Of a DNA stretch of 32,994 nt, positions 32,749 through 32,994 are shown in pieces. Position 1 is the stretch's first letter. Every line of letters starts with the position of its first letter. The stretch covers positions 1-32,994 of the forward strand of contig CAZJJK010000025.1 of NCBI GenBank assembly GCA_964546285.1. Direction: 5' to 3'. Below the pieces are notes generated by a model. The model was given only the letters and a program-made list of their open reading frames with translations. It was not told the origin of the DNA and did no database searches. This stretch comes from CAZJJK01 sp964546285 (GTDB lineage Bacteria; Spirochaetota; Spirochaetia; Treponematales; Breznakiellaceae). The translations under genes were made by a program, and so were the position numbers.

Positions 32749-32764
32749 AAGCGGGACGCTTCTT
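32749..32764 (+). terminator. Possible weak terminator after rlmB
   Basis: AAGCG-GGA-CGCTT followed by CTTT, a short stem with a poor T-run, 60 bases after the rlmB stop. Elsewhere in the 126-base gap only the next gene's GGAGG ribosome-binding site is clear. Confidence 0.35.
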
Positions 32765-32814
32765 TCCCCCGTACCGGTATATGGACCCTACTTCATATCC
32801 AACGGAGGTTTACC

Positions 32815-32994
32815 ATGGCCCAACCCGCCTCCCGCCTCGTCACCATCGACAGTCCCGAGTTCTGTCCCAACCCCGCTTGTCCCTACCACAACCGTGCAAT
32901 CGCCTCGAATTCTCCCTGGTTTCGCCGCTTCGGCTCCTTCCCCACCAAGTCCAGAGGCCTCATCCCCCGCTTTGTCTGTAAACACTGCGGCGCC
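32815..32994 (+). CDS. Zinc-ribbon protein, transposase-like N-terminus, cut by window edge
   Basis: First 60 codons of a gene that runs off the window. GGAGG at 32804-32808 is ideally spaced from the ATG. A zinc ribbon is formed by Cys17-x4-Cys22 and Cys55-x2-Cys58, with WFRRFGSFPTKSRG and FVCKHCG between and around them. This layout is familiar from the N-termini of insertion-sequence transposases and related DNA-binding proteins, but without the catalytic part the call is tentative. 41 of the 60 codons end in C, quite unlike the neighbouring genes, so the gene was probably acquired recently or belongs to a mobile element. Confidence 0.65.
   Translation, partial: MAQPASRLVTIDSPEFCPNPACPYHNRAIASNSPWFRRFGSFPTKSRGLIPRFVCKHCGA

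Noticed and set aside
32781..32985. Frames of 65-66 codons on both strands at the right edge
   Set aside because: They are shadows of the zinc-ribbon gene at 32815, which alone has a good ribosome-binding site and a clear motif.
1..32994. CRISPR arrays, rRNA genes, prophage genes and phage attachment sites
   Set aside because: No regularly spaced repeats, rRNA landmarks, integrases or phage structural genes were seen. The repeated motif at 4061-4283 is irregularly spaced and in both orientations, so it is an operator set, not an array.

Overview
The window reads as a chromosomal segment of a spirochaete, most likely Treponema-like. This rests on several weaker signs taken together: moderate GC content, a flavin-dependent thymidylate synthase, and a large unrecognised protein whose N-terminus (an EAKRIAELLGGEVGLE-type motif) I recall from treponemal proteins. 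No 16S rRNA gene is present, so the assignment is an inference.

Left edge (1-900, all minus strand): the 3'-truncated gene for the signal recognition particle RNA, then five tRNA genes: Ser(GGA), Ser(CGA), Arg(GCG), Ser(GCT) and Ser(TGA). All four serine anticodon types lie within 760 bases. Two strong intrinsic terminators divide the cluster, and a near-consensus promoter precedes the outermost tRNA.

Sugar locus (930-11246): two divergent operons share a control region. Leftward run a GH65 disaccharide phosphorylase and beta-phosphoglucomutase. Rightward run a LacI-type repressor, an AglE/AglF/AglG-type alpha-glucoside ABC transporter without its own ATPase, an amylosucrase-family GH13 enzyme and a small alkyltransferase-like DNA-repair protein. 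Three copies of TGTAAGTAYTTT lie between the operons. One sits at the predicted transcription start of each promoter and a third lies just upstream of the rightward -35. The likely logic is import of an alpha-glucoside, intracellular cleavage or transglucosylation by the amylosucrase-like enzyme, phosphorolysis by GH65 to beta-glucose 1-phosphate, and conversion to glucose 6-phosphate.

Middle (11303-20924): a three-gene glycosyl-modification cassette of GtrA-like flippase, GtrB-like polyprenyl-phosphate glycosyltransferase and GT-C membrane transferase. It is followed by a branched-chain amino acid type ABC transporter (livK, livH, a livM-livG fusion, livF), then a phytoene-desaturase-like FAD oxidoreductase on the plus strand.

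Right part (20968-32994): an adenylyl cyclase with an unusual C-terminal extension carrying two paired-TM segments; ThyX; a minus-strand run of an exported M16 zinc protease, a DUF2804 protein and a 706-residue unrecognised protein; a beta-CASP metallo-beta-lactamase RNase-like protein; and the 23S rRNA methyltransferase RlmB. The cyclase and beta-CASP genes lack a usable Shine-Dalgarno, and each has a promoter whose -10 ends exactly 6 bases before the ATG, so both may be leaderless. The last 180 bases open a zinc-ribbon gene with strongly C-biased codons, unlike everything else here, and are probably the edge of acquired or mobile DNA.
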